A DNA stretch of 64,000 nt, taken from Serilophus lunatus. Taxonomy: Eukaryota; Chordata; Aves; Passeriformes; Eurylaimidae. A program made the translations under genes and the position numbers. Positions 11,684-24,345 of the stretch are shown here, piece by piece; position 1 is the stretch's first letter, and every line of letters starts with the position of its first letter. The notes beneath the pieces are model-generated. The model did not search any database and had not been told where the DNA came from. It worked only from the letters and a program-made list of their open reading frames with translations. The stretch is taken from contig VXBA01001173.1 of assembly GCA_013399895.1 (NCBI GenBank), positions 354,589 to 418,588 on the forward strand. The letters are read 5' to 3'.

Positions 11684-14600
11684 TCAAAGGATTTAAAATT
11701 CAAAGATATTTGCCTACGTAAGTATTTGAACTATTCTCTAACAGAAATCCAGCTAATTTTAAGATGGAACTGATGAAATATTGTAAAAAGTATTTCTATT
11801 TTCTTGATTTATGACAAAGAATAGTACATAATGAACCTTCAGGTCTCATCTTCTCCTGGCATTTACCTCCCTTGTTCTGTTAAAATTGGAAATTTTTTTG
11901 TTGATCATGTTTTTTGTGACATTTTAAAATCCATCTTAAAGTCCTAATTTAGAAAAAGCCACTATATTAACATACAACGACTCTGTTCATACATGTTACA
12001 AGTCACTAATACACACTATTTTTCATCTGCAATTGTTCATTATATTTTTTCACAAACTAAATAGGAGATCAGTTCAGAGAGTTCTTTTGGTTTTAGTTGG
12101 TTTTCTGTGTTTTGGGGTTTTTTTCTCTCCCTTTAAAACGAAAGTATGAAACATGTAGAAAATGCAAGGAAAAGTGAAATCTCAGGTTTTGCAACAGAGC
12201 ATCTGCAGCCATAGCAACAGTGTAAACCAGCTGACACAATCAACACCTGAGATCCACAGGGAACTGGTCACCTTGGAGAGATGCAGCGGGAAGGAAGTTC
12301 AATTCAAGATGGAGAATGGTGAATGTAATGCCCTCTACTGTGACAGTCGGCTGCTTTCCTTTGATAGTATTTTGGGATGACAGGCGGAGAAATTAATTCC
12401 ACTTACAGTATTCTGTATCCTGAAATGCGTAGAAATCCATAACCTCACAAAGATGCTATAGCAAAAACACCTTAGCAGTGTTTCACTGAATATCTAAGGA
12501 CCCTGTAAGCTTTAAAAAATCCAACAGTTAAGGAAAAAGCCAGCAACGACCTTCAGGGCATTTTCTTTTTCTAATGTTCTCCAATAGAAAGAGATCACTC
12601 ATTTAAATCTGTTTCCTCCTTTTTTGCTTTCAAATGATGGACTACATTCAGAGGCTGTACATTCCTTCAGTCATATATTCTTCTTTTCTGTGCTCACAAT
12701 CTGTTTGTGATTAAGTCTATGTAATTTCTGTGCATGTGTGTGCACATGTGTGTGAAATTTGTACATAATATTTGCATGTGATTAAAATAGCCAATTACCT
12801 TTCACATAATATATTACAGAGAGACATATAGGCAATTGTGCATATTCATTTTGTAGCACTTTTTTCTATTTAGGTCCACAGAAATATTATCACTAATTTT
12901 GATTTGACAAGTTCTAGCTGTAAAATAATAACCTTGTAAACAGAGCTGGATACTACACAGAATGGGCATATTCAAAACATAAAACAGGAAGAGGATAAAG
13001 ATAAAAAAATTAATATAGAAATGAAAAAAAGGAAAATGTTCTCCAGCTGAAAAAATTATTCCACATGTTAATAAAAATTAGATCTAATATTGACTTCTAT
13101 TACAACCAGGCAACTAAAGTCAATTCTCTGTAAAACTGTCAAGGTTGAACAGGTGGTTGGACAAACTGCAGATTATGGGGCTGATATTCACAGACACTTT
13201 GTTCCACCGCAGTTGGAAGGATATCTGACCTAGGGGAGGGACCATAATATTAAAAATGGTTGGAGACAAGTTGTAGTGCTAAAAGTAATATATTCTAAAG
13301 AATTCTCTTTTTTATAAATTCATTAAAGTATCATATATTTTATTTAGGCTAATAATTCCATACTTTGCTCTTATTTCTTCACAGGGAGCGTGACAGAAAT
13401 TGTCTGCCAGTTCAACAGCTAAAGGGGGGAGTGTTATTTAAAACAGCATTATTGTTTATTGAAATTCCTATTAACAACTGTGTTTGTGATTTTTTTTTTT
13501 TACTTAATTCTATTTCTTGCAGAGCAACTTCTTCAATAAGTATAAAAAATTTGGGCATACTGTTTTTTCTCAGAAGTACTGGGAATTTGTCTGATTCCAT
13601 GATTAGTTGTGACTAGATTTCCCTACATAAACAATAAAATTAATCAAATCTACCATATGGAGTCTTTTGCTTTTCACATTATATTTATTTACTTTGTACA
13701 TCTATTCATATCAATAAGGGGGAAAAAACAAAGTTTGTGTATTTTTCTAAGTTAAAACCCATATATGTACACATACATATATAAATAATTTAAAAGAAAT
13801 TTAAAATTAAATTGTAAGGAGGAAAATCAGATATAGCTGTAGATTTCAAGAGTTATTGAGCCTCATCACTCTAACTTAAGTCAAAGGAAACTACAAATTT
13901 GGAGTATATATAAAATAGCTTTTAATTTATTTACAATTATTTGGAAAACTCTAGTGTAGGGCATATCTCTATGCTGTCAAATAGCAGAACTACAAGAGAA
14001 TCTCCGTGAGAGTGCATGTGTCTTCAAGTGTATATGTAAGGATGTTGGAGGGAGACAGAGGAATCAGAAATATTTCAGTGTCTGTGGCCATGTAACTTCA
14101 CTTTTGTATGTAGCAGTATTCATTTCACTGCTTTATTATGACATATCATAAATCAACATTACAAGCTGGCAAGCAGAGATAAATAGTGGCAAAGCTCTTT
14201 TTATGTTATTTTGTGCTGCTGAATACTTCACAATCTCATTTTTGACAGCTAAAGGCTGAAGTATAATATATTCCCAACAACTTTATTTAAATACACAGAT
14301 GAATGGCACAGAGCACATTCTTAAAAATGAAAGCGCCTCATCATCAACATCCACACACACCACAGACACACACTCGTACAGAGTGTAACAGAATGAATTA
14401 GTCTCCAGCTTTCCCTTCAGTTCTGACTTTTGTTGAAATGTATAGTGGTTGCTTCTCCTCACATCAAACAGGAGCAAAAAGCAGCTAGGGCAAAACCCAT
14501 AACTATACCCTGATTTAATAGACTAATGTTGTCTGAAAAATATTTATTTATGATGTTTGGTTCACTTTGCATGTTTATAAACTTCGCCATACCTTTCAGG

Positions 14601-16260
14601 TTTTTTCTTGTTTTGTATATAAATACAATAAACCATATGAGTAGAATTTTTGCCTTTCTTTTGCTCTGAGAGTACAATATTCTAATAGTAGAGGAAAAAG
14701 CAGTAATAATAGAAATAAAGATGATGATAATAATTGAAGTGCAAGCAGAATCCTGTCATCCTCAGACCAGTCATAAATGCCTTGAAAATGGCAGGAAAAA
14801 TGGATGCACAATAAATGCAGAATATAGTCTAACTGTCTGGATGATTCACTTCAGATCAATGTTAAAAGTGAATTCCTTATACAAAGACTCATTTCAGAAT
14901 GGACACGTGTTAACCCTTCAGAAGAGGGAGCTTTTATGCCTCCCCACTATCTCCTGCCGTTAGCACCATACCATGTAACCTACAGTTCTGGTGAAATTAT
15001 GACATGTGCACATCTGCTACAGAAAAGCTGCTCTAGTAAGAGAGAGACTCTGTCAAAAATCCATTTCCCTCTAAAAATGGTGGTCTAATCCACCATTCAA
15101 AATCATGATTTTTTACAGTAAGGCATTTGCATTTTCTGTATAAATATTTCTCTAGGAGATATAAGTCCTTCCTTGCTTGTGCTCCTGCAAAAATGCCCTC
15201 TTGCTAATCACAGCTGTGACAGCAACACTTCTCTCTTAACACAATAAGTCCCTAAAAACAGAAAAACAGAGCAAATGTAGAGTCTAAAACGAGAGCTAGA
15301 ACTGCAGAAAATACCTACAAAAGAAAACATGCCCTATACATCATAGTCCACGATATCTCTCAGAAATTGTAGTGGCATTCAGAGACATTTAGGGATGCCC
15401 TGATTAACCTTCCAGCAAACACATAAAAAGTGAAATTAAGGAAAATCTTTGTGGAAGGCTTCATGTTATTGGTTTAATTAAAAATGAAAAGAATATAAAT
15501 TAGTATTTTCGCTGAAAATGGATTGCCTTGACTAAACAAAAATTTGCCTTCTCATTTCTTTAAAAGAAGATTTCCACTTCTTTAAAATAAAGAAAATATA
15601 GACAGAAATGCACAAATGCAAATTTTAAATGACAAAGTCTATGCATAGTGAGGGAACGCAGTCACAGTCCTTTGACTGACAAGGCAAAAGTCTCCCTTAT
15701 TCCTAATTAAAACCATTGATGGACATAAAAAAATTGGTTGAATACAGTAATGAAGAAAATTATTTTCCCCCCCCTATTTTTCTTTCCTAACAGTCTGAGG
15801 CTGAAGCTGAGAGGGGTCAATGAGACAAACAGTATGCTTGTAGCACCTTCAAGGACTGTGAAAGTCACTTTTGCAGTTTCTTAATTGATCTCATCATGGT
15901 AAAAATCCCAAAATATTAACTTCCCAATATATGAGGCTGGCTGAAAGTTATCCAAGTAATAGCATTTAATTTGTAGAACTATGGGAAAGTACATACAAAG
16001 AGGACTGATGGTTGTATAATACCTTACAACGTGTTAGAAACTTATTTCTTTCAAGAAATTAAACTAAGAGCAATAAAAAATCAGACTCTTACTAAGAGTT
16101 GATAATCAAGGAATCTTTGCTGAGTAGTCAAGGACAATGGAAATACCTTTGTTTCTACTGACTAGTTATGCACTTCTATCTTCAGTCTTTGGAATTACTT
16201 TTGTGATTGGCTCTGTGCTAAATTATTTGCATAAAATCTGATAATAATGGCTGGGAGATT
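11684..16260. other. Unique AT-rich DNA, no gene found
   Basis: No gene recognised. Frames of 60-83 codons occur on both strands without family resemblance. Weak GT/CA and TA simple sequence lies at about 12730-12760 and 13760-13785. A good pyrimidine-AG (3' splice-like) string ends at 13384 but has no supporting exon. An exact octamer ATTTGCAT is at 16225-16232, just before the duplicated segment. Confidence 0.55.
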
Positions 16261-16497
16261 ATATAAAATAGTCTTCTAGTACTGTGTTAATGAATCATTC
16301 TGTTTCACTGAGGAAAAACTGCGAGATTTCACACCATTGATTCACTCTAAATATAAAATAACAGTACAAAGATACTGCATATAAAAGAGTCAATTAGTTT
16401 TATGCTAATGAACAACTCTGTTTTACTGAGGAAAAGCTGTGTGATTTCAACACCATTGATTCCCCCTAAATACGAAATAACTTAATAAAAGATACTG
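16261..16497. repeat. Old tandem duplication of a 118-bp unit
   Basis: Two direct copies lie head to tail: 16261-16378 and 16379-16497. Both start ATATAAAA.AGTC and share ACTGAGGAAAA, ACACCATTGATT, CTAAATA and AGATACTGC in the same order. By eye they are about 80% identical with a few single-base indels. The unit resembles no transposon I know. No third copy is visible on either side. Confidence 0.85.
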
Positions 16498-18793
16498 CGT
16501 GTTTTAGAGGGTTTGTATCTTTGTGGCATTCTGAAATGAAATGCTTAATAACTAGACTCATTAATGCTAATTGTAAAGCAGTGAGATTAAATATTTCTAT
16601 AAATCATTTTATTAATAAAACAGAGGGCTCATTAAAGAACTATTGAACTGCTAAGCTACAATATTTCAGTATCAGCATTTTATAAACATTTCAATTAGCA
16701 CAGGTTGAAAACATGGAAAGGGAGGTGTAAAATAATCTCGCTACAGTATGGGACACAGACCACCAACTCAGCTTGTAGAGGAATAAAGGATAATGTTTCA
16801 GTAGGATCATAACTGCATAGAAAATTGAACATTTTAAAAAATAAATATATAAAGTATCTCTAATTTGAGCCTTTCAAGGACCTTCTGAAGGACTGTGTGC
16901 TACTACCGTTCACTATATCATTTTACTATTATCCTTAGAAGGATGACTGCCAACCTGAAAGGAATTTCAACAGCTGAGGACAAAGAAGTCCGTACTTAAA
17001 CACCAAAAGAATAATGATAGCCTAAGAGAACAAAGTAAAGAATAAAATGCCGTCAGTAAGAATGTTTAACATATGTAAGTGGTGAAAAGTTATAGCTAGA
17101 AGTCTGCACTTCAAATGCGTTACAACAGATCTGAAAGTAAAAAAATGACCACAGAGTAATTGCTGGGAGAATGTCAGACATTGAAATGTCCTGATTCTTT
17201 TGAAGTTCCTCATGTTAAACCTTTATTTAGCTCTCATCCCGATAATTATCACATATCTGCTGTGGGGGAAAAAAAGAGACACCTGCATGAGGTACTAAAT
17301 AGAGGTGGGGAATCAGTTTGGTAATTTGATTTCACCCTCAAGGTGTTCTCTATTTTCCACTTTTGAATTGTACTAATGCGAACAAAAATTGATGTTGGCT
17401 TAATAGAGTGAGGGAAAATCTAATTGTAGAAAAGGAAAGATAAATCGTACTTTCTGAGTCTGGGATTCCCTCACCAAAGGAACTAAATAACTCCATTCTG
17501 ATCTCTACTTTCCTAAATTACTATTTCTGGGGGGAAAAAAAGGGGTTTTATTTTGAGCTTAGCAAAACAAGAAAATGATGCAAGATATTATCTTATTCTA
17601 TTCAGAGTTCAGAAATCTGCAGGACATCCTTTTTCATTCCATTTTGTTGGGCTTGCCATTTCTCTTAACAACAGTAAAATTTTAACCCATGAGACCAAAT
17701 TCATCTTTCATGTAAGTGGTGTGAGTCTCTGAAGTTAAATGGATTGAAAAAAGTTAATCTAATATATCATCAGCATAACTGTTTTCCAAAGATCTTTTGT
17801 CCATCAGCTGAGGTATTCAGTGGAAGGGCAGGTTGTTCCCTGGTATGGTAATCAGTCACTGAGTTATTCTGCGAGCATGGATGGAACATGATCTCTCTCT
17901 TAACAGGCAAGATTTTATTAATACTTAAGCAGTACAAGGGTAACTTGGTTTGGGGTTTTTTTTAATTAGCTCAACAGTGTATTTTATTCACATAGAAAAA
18001 TGTCTTCAAATTCCATTAAACTTAAAATCTCAAATATCTGTATGAGTAGAAAATATGCTAAAGCACTTTCAGAATTAAACAGTCGGGAAGAATATTTTAT
18101 TTGGAAACATTAGAAAAGCAGACAACAAATTTAAAAAGATATTTTAACAACCTTAAATATAATATGAATAAATCATCTTTGATATCTTGATGTTTGGTTT
18201 GGTGTCCACTTAAGGTCATGTAAAAGACAAAATAAGTTTTAGGCATATATACTCTGACAATGAAATCTGAAAATCACAGAAAATTTTGGTTTAATTTATA
18301 TCAAAACCCGAAACAAGCCATTTTTCTCTTTGATACCGGCCTCCAAGCAAAATACAAAATATTTGGCTGATCTTTTGGAATCTCTCCCAGTCATTTTAAA
18401 ACCAGTTTAAATTTGCTGCAATATATTTTGCTTCCCTTGGTTTAGAGGCTTTGCAGAGTATCTGGAATATCTAAATAACTTTCATTTACATATACATGCA
18501 ATATACATGCAATATACACAAGGAAATTTTGATAAATGTTTACATTATTTATCTTACAAATACTTAAATCTAATGAGCACTTACACTATTCACTTCTGTG
18601 TCAAATACAGGGGAATAAACTTGAAAAGGCTGCATAACAATAGGGATCACAAAATAAGATCAAAAAAACTTTCATTAAAAAGCAGAAAAGAGACCTTGTG
18701 ATACAGGTAGAAACAAATGAAAAATGTGTGTTAACAAAAATAGTGTTTAACAGCTAAACTACTTCTTGTTTATCAGAGAATGATAAAATTATG
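16498..18793. other. Unique AT-rich DNA, no gene found
   Basis: Nothing recognisable beyond local AT-rich simple sequence, including a short tandem of ATACATGCAAT at about 18491-18515. No frame longer than about 65 codons. Confidence 0.55.
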
Positions 18794-18980
18794 AAATCAC
18801 AGAATATTTTTGGAAGAGACCTTCAAAAATCATCTTGTCCAAGTCCCCGGTCATGGGCAAGGACATACTTCACTAGAACAGGTCACTCAAAGCCCCGTCC
18901 AACCTGACTTTGAACATTGCTAATAATGGAACAACCACAACTTTTCTGGGCGATTCATTCCTGTGTTTTACCACCTTCAT

Positions 18981-19024
<44 letters not shown>

Positions 19025-20085
19025 TTAAGGTATGATACAAACTTATATAGTTTTAATCTAAAATCATTAACCTTTTTCCTGTCACTGCAGGCCTTGGTAA
19101 AAAGTCTTGTGCCCCATTCTTATAAGTCTATTTTATATATTGCAAGTCTCTAGCAAGTTGTCCCAGAGCCCTTCTCCTCTCCAGGCTGAGCAGTCCCAAC
19201 TCTCTTAACTTGTCTTCATAGAAGAGGTGGTCCAGCTCTTTGATCATTTCCATGGTCTCCTCTGGATTGCTTAAACAGATCCAAATCTTTGTGCTGAGGA
19301 ACCCAGAGCTAGATGCAGCCCTCGGGTGCAGTCTCACAGGAGCAGAGTAGAGGGGGAAAATCACCTTCCCCGTCCACCTGCCCACACTGCTTTTGATGCA
19401 CCAATGTGTGATGGCTTTCTGGGCTGCAAACCCACATTGCCAGCTAATGTAAAATTTTACATAATTCAGTATTAGCAAGTCCTTCCACTCAAGGCTGCTC
19501 TTAGTCAATTAATAATCCAGCCTGCACAAATATTTGGGGTTGCCCTAACTCAGATGCAATACCTTGGACGTGGGCTCATTCCTTAAGCCTCTGGATGGCA
19601 TCCTTTCATTCTGCCAGTTCAACCACACCAGACAGCTTAGTGCCTCCTGCAAACTTGCTAAGGGTGCTCTCAATCTCGCCATCTATGCCATTAAGAACGA
19701 CATTAAATAGTACTGGTCCCGCTACAGGTCACTAAGGGACACAACTGATTAATGGTTTCCCCTTTGTCATTAAGCCATTGACTGTAATTCTAAATGCAGC
19801 CATCTAGCCTTTTCTGTTGCACAGTCCATCCAGCAAACCAGTATCTCTCCAATTTTGCAGAAAAAATGCTGACTGTATCAAAGGCCTCAGAGATGTCTAG
19901 GTAGATGACATCTGTAGATCTTCCTTTGTTTACTGATCCTGTCACTCCATCTAGAAGTGACTAGATTATTCAGGACCAGCTTGCCCTTGTTGAAACTCAG
20001 TTGCCTATTTCTAATCACCTCTGTCTTCTATATGTTTTGATATGTTTTTCAGAAGGATCTGCTCCACAATCTTGCTGGGTAGTAT
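18794..20085 (-). mobile_element. CR1 LINE, 5'-truncated, minus strand, about 1.3 kb
   Basis: On the minus strand this is the 3' part of CR1 ORF2 plus the 3' tail. The tail lies at 18794-18850 (reverse of CACAGAATA, GTCCAAGTCC). The C-terminal ORF2 region with LRELGLLSLERRR is readable at about 19170-19220. The reverse transcriptase block with the FADDTKL motif lies near 19633-19653, but here it reads FAGGTKL, so both catalytic aspartates are lost. Frameshifts and stops break the frame throughout. A 36-nt A tract (18985-19020) replaces a short A run normal at this place in CR1. The 5' end is lost inside the reverse transcriptase domain, near 20085. Not functional. Confidence 0.9.
18985..19020. 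repeat. Poly-A run of 36 nt inside the CR1 copy
   Basis: Thirty-six uninterrupted A (poly-T in the sense of the CR1). It sits where related CR1 copies have a short A run followed by a TTTCTTCCTAA-type block, so it looks like in-place homopolymer expansion and not a separate insertion. Confidence 0.85.
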
Positions 20086-21589
20086 TATCAAACATCACAA
20101 TAAAAGTTTTGGAGATCTATATAGAACACATACATATTGTGAAAAGTTGTTTGCTTCTCATGGAAATAAGTTATTCAAGATAAAGGCCTAAGCATATTGA
20201 CTTATATTTAGATCTAAACAAAATACTGCATATCTGAGGAATACAAGTGTTCATCTGAAACGAGATCTGGTTTTGATGTGATGTACAAGCACAGTTTACT
20301 AAACATGGAGTTCAGTGACTGCGGTATTTTGAAGGGCACATATTTTCCTGCTTGGTTGGTAAGATTTTTCTTCCTTATAGGTATTCAGTCTTTTGTTTGT
20401 TTTTTTTTCAGTAACCTTAATGCAGGAAGAATTAAGTGCAACATTCAGCATTAATGATTTTTCATGTTGAGAGCAGATTAAAATAAAAATTAATAGGTTG
20501 ATTCTGCAGAAAAGTGTCAAGCTGAAAGGTTTTGCAAAAATATTTGAATTAATTCTGTGGTTTAAACATCCTTACTTCATGTCATATAGACAGATGATCC
20601 TGACCAAAGTAAAATTTCTAGATTTTTCTCAAGATGGTCCTAAACAGACTTGGTATGGAAATGTGCTATCTCCTAATCTGGGAAGAGATCCAAGACGAAC
20701 TGAGAAAATCTCTCAAGTATCTATGGCTAATGGGCATGTGGGACCACTCAACACAGAGGAATCTCAATCACCACCACAGAATCATTTTGTAAATTTTTTA
20801 AAGTTCGTGCTGAGGTGTTAAAATATTCTGAATCAAAGTCCTCAAAAGAAATTGAAATTTAAAAATAATGAAATCTTCATTAACATTCAACAAATTTACA
20901 TTACCATGTAAAATAAATATTGAGAAATTCTTTCCATGGTTTTTTAAATGCAGACCTTGGTAAAGATAGAATGACAATATTGGGATTGCAAGCTATAGCT
21001 CAGGCTAGATTTTTGTTAAAATACAATTCCCTTTTCCAACAAAGACAAGATAGTCCAGATCTCTTAGAACTAAGGAATACATAACAGATCTGATTCTTAG
21101 TCAGCCTGGTCTCCTGCCTCTGGCAATGATCTATACTTGATATGCCAAGAAGGGCTAAAGGCTTCAACAATACACCTAAGAATTTTAGGAATGCAGGAGG
21201 CTTTAACAAGGAGGAGAAAACTCCCTTCTTTGCTTTACTGAAGATCAGCCTAAAGAATAAAAAACAGAAAATCCATACTAAATCAATTGCATGGTCATAT
21301 TATGTTATCATAATATATGTCTAAGCCATAAATATTTTTCAGTATATTTTCACTTATCAATACTTTATTTCATATCACCATTCTTACTTTATACTTACTA
21401 TAAAACCATGTCCTCACTATTTTAAAAACAAATAAAGTGCTGGCACTTACCTGCGAAGAGGAGAGACCCATAAGAATAAATGGCATGTATAGATGTAGCT
21501 GCTTACAGAGAGACATAATGGTGAGTAAAGATGTGGCTGAACTAATGATGGAATGTGAAGAAAGATAGCACACAGGTACCCTCAAAAAT
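20086..21589. other. Unique AT-rich DNA, no gene found
   Basis: No recognisable gene. A plus-strand frame of 107 codons (20498-20821) has a polar, less repetitive C-terminal half but matches nothing I know. The upstream context shows no convincing promoter or splice pair. Confidence 0.5.
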
Positions 21590-21856
21590 GCCAGGAATGA
21601 AAGGATCGGGAAAAATTTATTTTCAAAGGTAAGAACAATTAAAACTAAAGAACATTAAACCTAACAGTGTTAAAAACACTGGGCCTGGGGAAAGACAAGA
21701 CCCCTTTTGCTCTTAGGCCTTTTATACCCCATCCCAGCACCAAGGGGCCATAAAACATGTCTGCAAGAATTTATCTCCTATTCATAGCAGGGAGATCTTC
21801 TCTGGAATGCAGCAGCAGAACTTACCTGTCTTTGTGAAAAATACCTCTTCCGGGCA
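21590..21856 (-). mobile_element. Compact LTR-like element, minus strand, 267 bp
   Basis: Read on the minus strand it has the full order of a small retroviral LTR. It starts TGCCCGG (at 21856). A U3-like part of about 130 bp is followed by TATAAAAGG (21718-21726), then a transcribed R-like part with a perfect 7-bp hairpin CAGTGTT/AACACTG (21665-21681). The poly(A) signal AATAAA (21616-21621) and a short U5 end in CCTGGCA (at 21590). The termini TGCCCGG and CCTGGCA are imperfect inverted repeats. I do not see a target-site duplication (aaaaa against agagg). No viral genes adjoin it, so it would be a solo LTR. Family unknown. Confidence 0.5.
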
Positions 21857-23851
21857 AGAGGGACTTCCTAAGTGAAAATGAGCCCTAAAGTCATCATAAT
21901 AATATAGCTGAAAGGGTCTTCTATACTTACATGGAGTTAACCATTTAGTGTGAGCAATGATCAGATATTTCCAAGAGGTTGAACAAGTTATATAGAGAAG
22001 TTGCCCAAATACTGAGTGGATTCATTAAAAAACATTGAGGACCTTGAGCTAAGCACTTACTTTTTTCATGAAAGTGCCGCTTGTTTTCGTCTAACAGTTT
22101 ATCCACTGAATGACTAAAGGGACCTCAGGCCAGAGTACAGAGGATAATGTACCCTGTACCCTGGCCTTGCAAAGTGCTAAGAAAACTTCATATCCAGTTA
22201 TACAATAACTCCTACTATGAATAATACTCATCAGATTTAAAGTTGTGCATGGTAGATACTCAAAAGGCTGCTAGATCTCAAAAGACATGAAACACCTCAA
22301 AAAGACCTTGCCTTACCCTTGATGGATTTCTAGAGAATTGTAAAATTCTGTTATGAGTCAACAGTGCACGTTTTAATTTCACAAAGCACAAGACCATGTA
22401 CTTTCTGCATAGCCACTCCAAAGGATTGCAGAAGGAAGATTTTCTAATGATTGGCAGGAGCAATGAGATTTGTAAAGAAACTCAGAAAATCATGATAACC
22501 TAGAAGAATAATTTGTGCTGGAATAGACCACTTTTGAAGCTGCAGGAAGCTCCAATGCTGGAAAATTACAGCTTCCCCATGAGGTTGAGAAAAAAGGCAG
22601 ACAAAAGGAGTTGCTTGAAATAAACTACCTCCTACAGGAGACTTGAGCACAGGAACATTCTAGCATGGGAACAACACTGACCAATTAGATAGTAGCACCT
22701 CTGTCTAGGTAGCACCAATGGGTGGAAATTATATATTTTAATTGTCAAGTTGTAACTGAATTGTTCAGCTTTGGCAAGAATGTTTGAAAAGAGTATAAAG
22801 AGTAAGAACATGAACAAAGAGGTGGATTCAGACTTCAGACAAACTCTCTCACAGACATGTTCGTGTTCCTCTTTTACGATTGCCACGACTTTATGGAACA
22901 GATTGTTGGCAGGACCTGACAGGCAAGTACTAATTTTAGCTAAATAGACTCCATAGTGTTTAGGTAAATGGTGGGTACTGCAACGTGCAAAATAGAAATC
23001 CTCAAAATTATTACTGTCACTGCTTAGAAAGTGCGTAGGTAAGAGGACCAAAATCACTGCAATATAATTTTTTATCTCTTTTTCATACTGAGAAAAAATG
23101 ACACTTTTATTAAAAATGAAGTGATGGAAGTTAAGTCCAGATCCAGTCTACAATTGGACTCGCTTTGGTATCAGCATTTATATCTGAACTAACACTCAGA
23201 ATCACAAGTGGATTAAATAATGCTAGCTATTAAGATATAATTTCTTACACACTTTCTACTAAAAAAAAAAAGAAAAGAAAAAGGGTAACAACACCTTAGC
23301 AGTTGCAAATTTATGTTATGCTAATGAACTTAATCACATTTTATATTTCAGAGTTTCTTTCAATAATCTATAGGGGTCAGGAAAGTGTTGCTTTGATGTA
23401 CAGTTTGATCTCTAGGACTGAATTTTTTTCCCTGCTTTCCTCTGAGTCACATATCAGCCCTGACCATGTCTGTGCTGAGTTTGATAGATAGGCTCTACCA
23501 ACTACAGATACGTCAGACATATCTTTTTTTCCATACTTGAGAAAGGAATTTTCCACTCGTTCAGATTGGCAGAACTCTTTAATGGACTTATACCTTCTGA
23601 TGAAGTGTGATTGACTTGCTGAGATAACTGGAACATATCACTTCCTTGCCAAACATTGAAGGTACCTTCATCTCTCCTGCAATTACTTTTTCAGAAATAT
23701 TTAATCTGGGTTCTTTATTATGAATATGGCTAATATCTCAAGAACCTATTAACTTCCTTTAAAAAAGTTTGGTAAATAAGTTTATCATAGCATAGGGCCC
23801 TACATACTTTCAGTTGGAACTAAAACTGAGATAGCCTATCAACAGTAAAAC
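21857..23851. other. Unique DNA, no gene recognised
   Basis: Three minus-strand frames adjoin or overlap slightly (22278-22463, 22444-22650, 22632-23057). The last, 141 codons, is the longest non-repeat frame in the window. The products resemble no family I know, and their hydrophobic and cysteine-rich patches are what AT-rich random translation gives. An A-rich string lies at about 23262-23282. Confidence 0.5.
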
Positions 23852-23935
23852 ACAGTGTAGGAAGGGGCCTTGAGAGATCATCAAGTCCCATCTATGACAC
23901 AATCACCTAACTCATTCAGTAATTGATCATAATGT
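23852..23935 (-). mobile_element. CR1 3'-tail remnant, minus strand
   Basis: Very short and decayed. CACAG, then GGAAGGGGCCTTGAGAGATC and ATCAAGTCCCATCTATGAC correspond to the reversed CR1 tail (gatcatc.agtccaacc..tgac). The rest of the element is missing or unrecognisable. Boundaries are approximate. Confidence 0.6.
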
Positions 23936-24123
23936 TTTAGAGTTTTATAATGGAAAAGATGAAAGTTTATAATGGAGACAAATAATTGGGCGTCTCCTGT
24001 GATACTGATGTGCACTATCTCCTTCTAACTAATTTTAATAACTGGTGCTACTGATTTGAATGCTAGTAGAGCTAGATTGAACAGGAAGCATTGAGCTTAA
24101 TGCAAACAAAAGGTATTTTCAAA

Positions 24124-24345
24124 GAATCACAGAATTAACTAGGCTGGGAAAAAACTTTGTGATCATCAAGTCCAACCTATGACCTAACACCACCTCATCC
24201 ACTAAACCACAGCACTAAGTTCTACGTTCAGACTTTTTTAAAACTTGCAGGAACCGTGACTCCACCACCTCCCTGGGCAGCCCATTCCAATGGCCAATCA
24301 CACTTTCTGTGAAGAATTTTTTCCTAATGTCTAGAATTTTCTAAC
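24124..24345 (-). mobile_element. CR1 3'-end fragment, minus strand
   Basis: Starts with the reversed terminal unit GAATCACAGAATT, then ATCATCAAGTCCAACCTATG, ACTCCACCACCTCCCTGGGC, CAGCCCATTCCAATGGCCAA and TTTTTTCCTAATGTCT. These are the 3' untranslated part and last codons of ORF2 read backwards. It is very like the copy at 50784-51028, so both probably belong to one subfamily. Truncated 5' near 24345. Confidence 0.88.

Noticed and set aside
13366..13616. Pyrimidine-rich tract plus CAG followed by an 83-codon open frame, possibly an exon
   Set aside because: The frame contains a T-run-encoded F/L patch, has no family similarity and no partner splice site that I can support.
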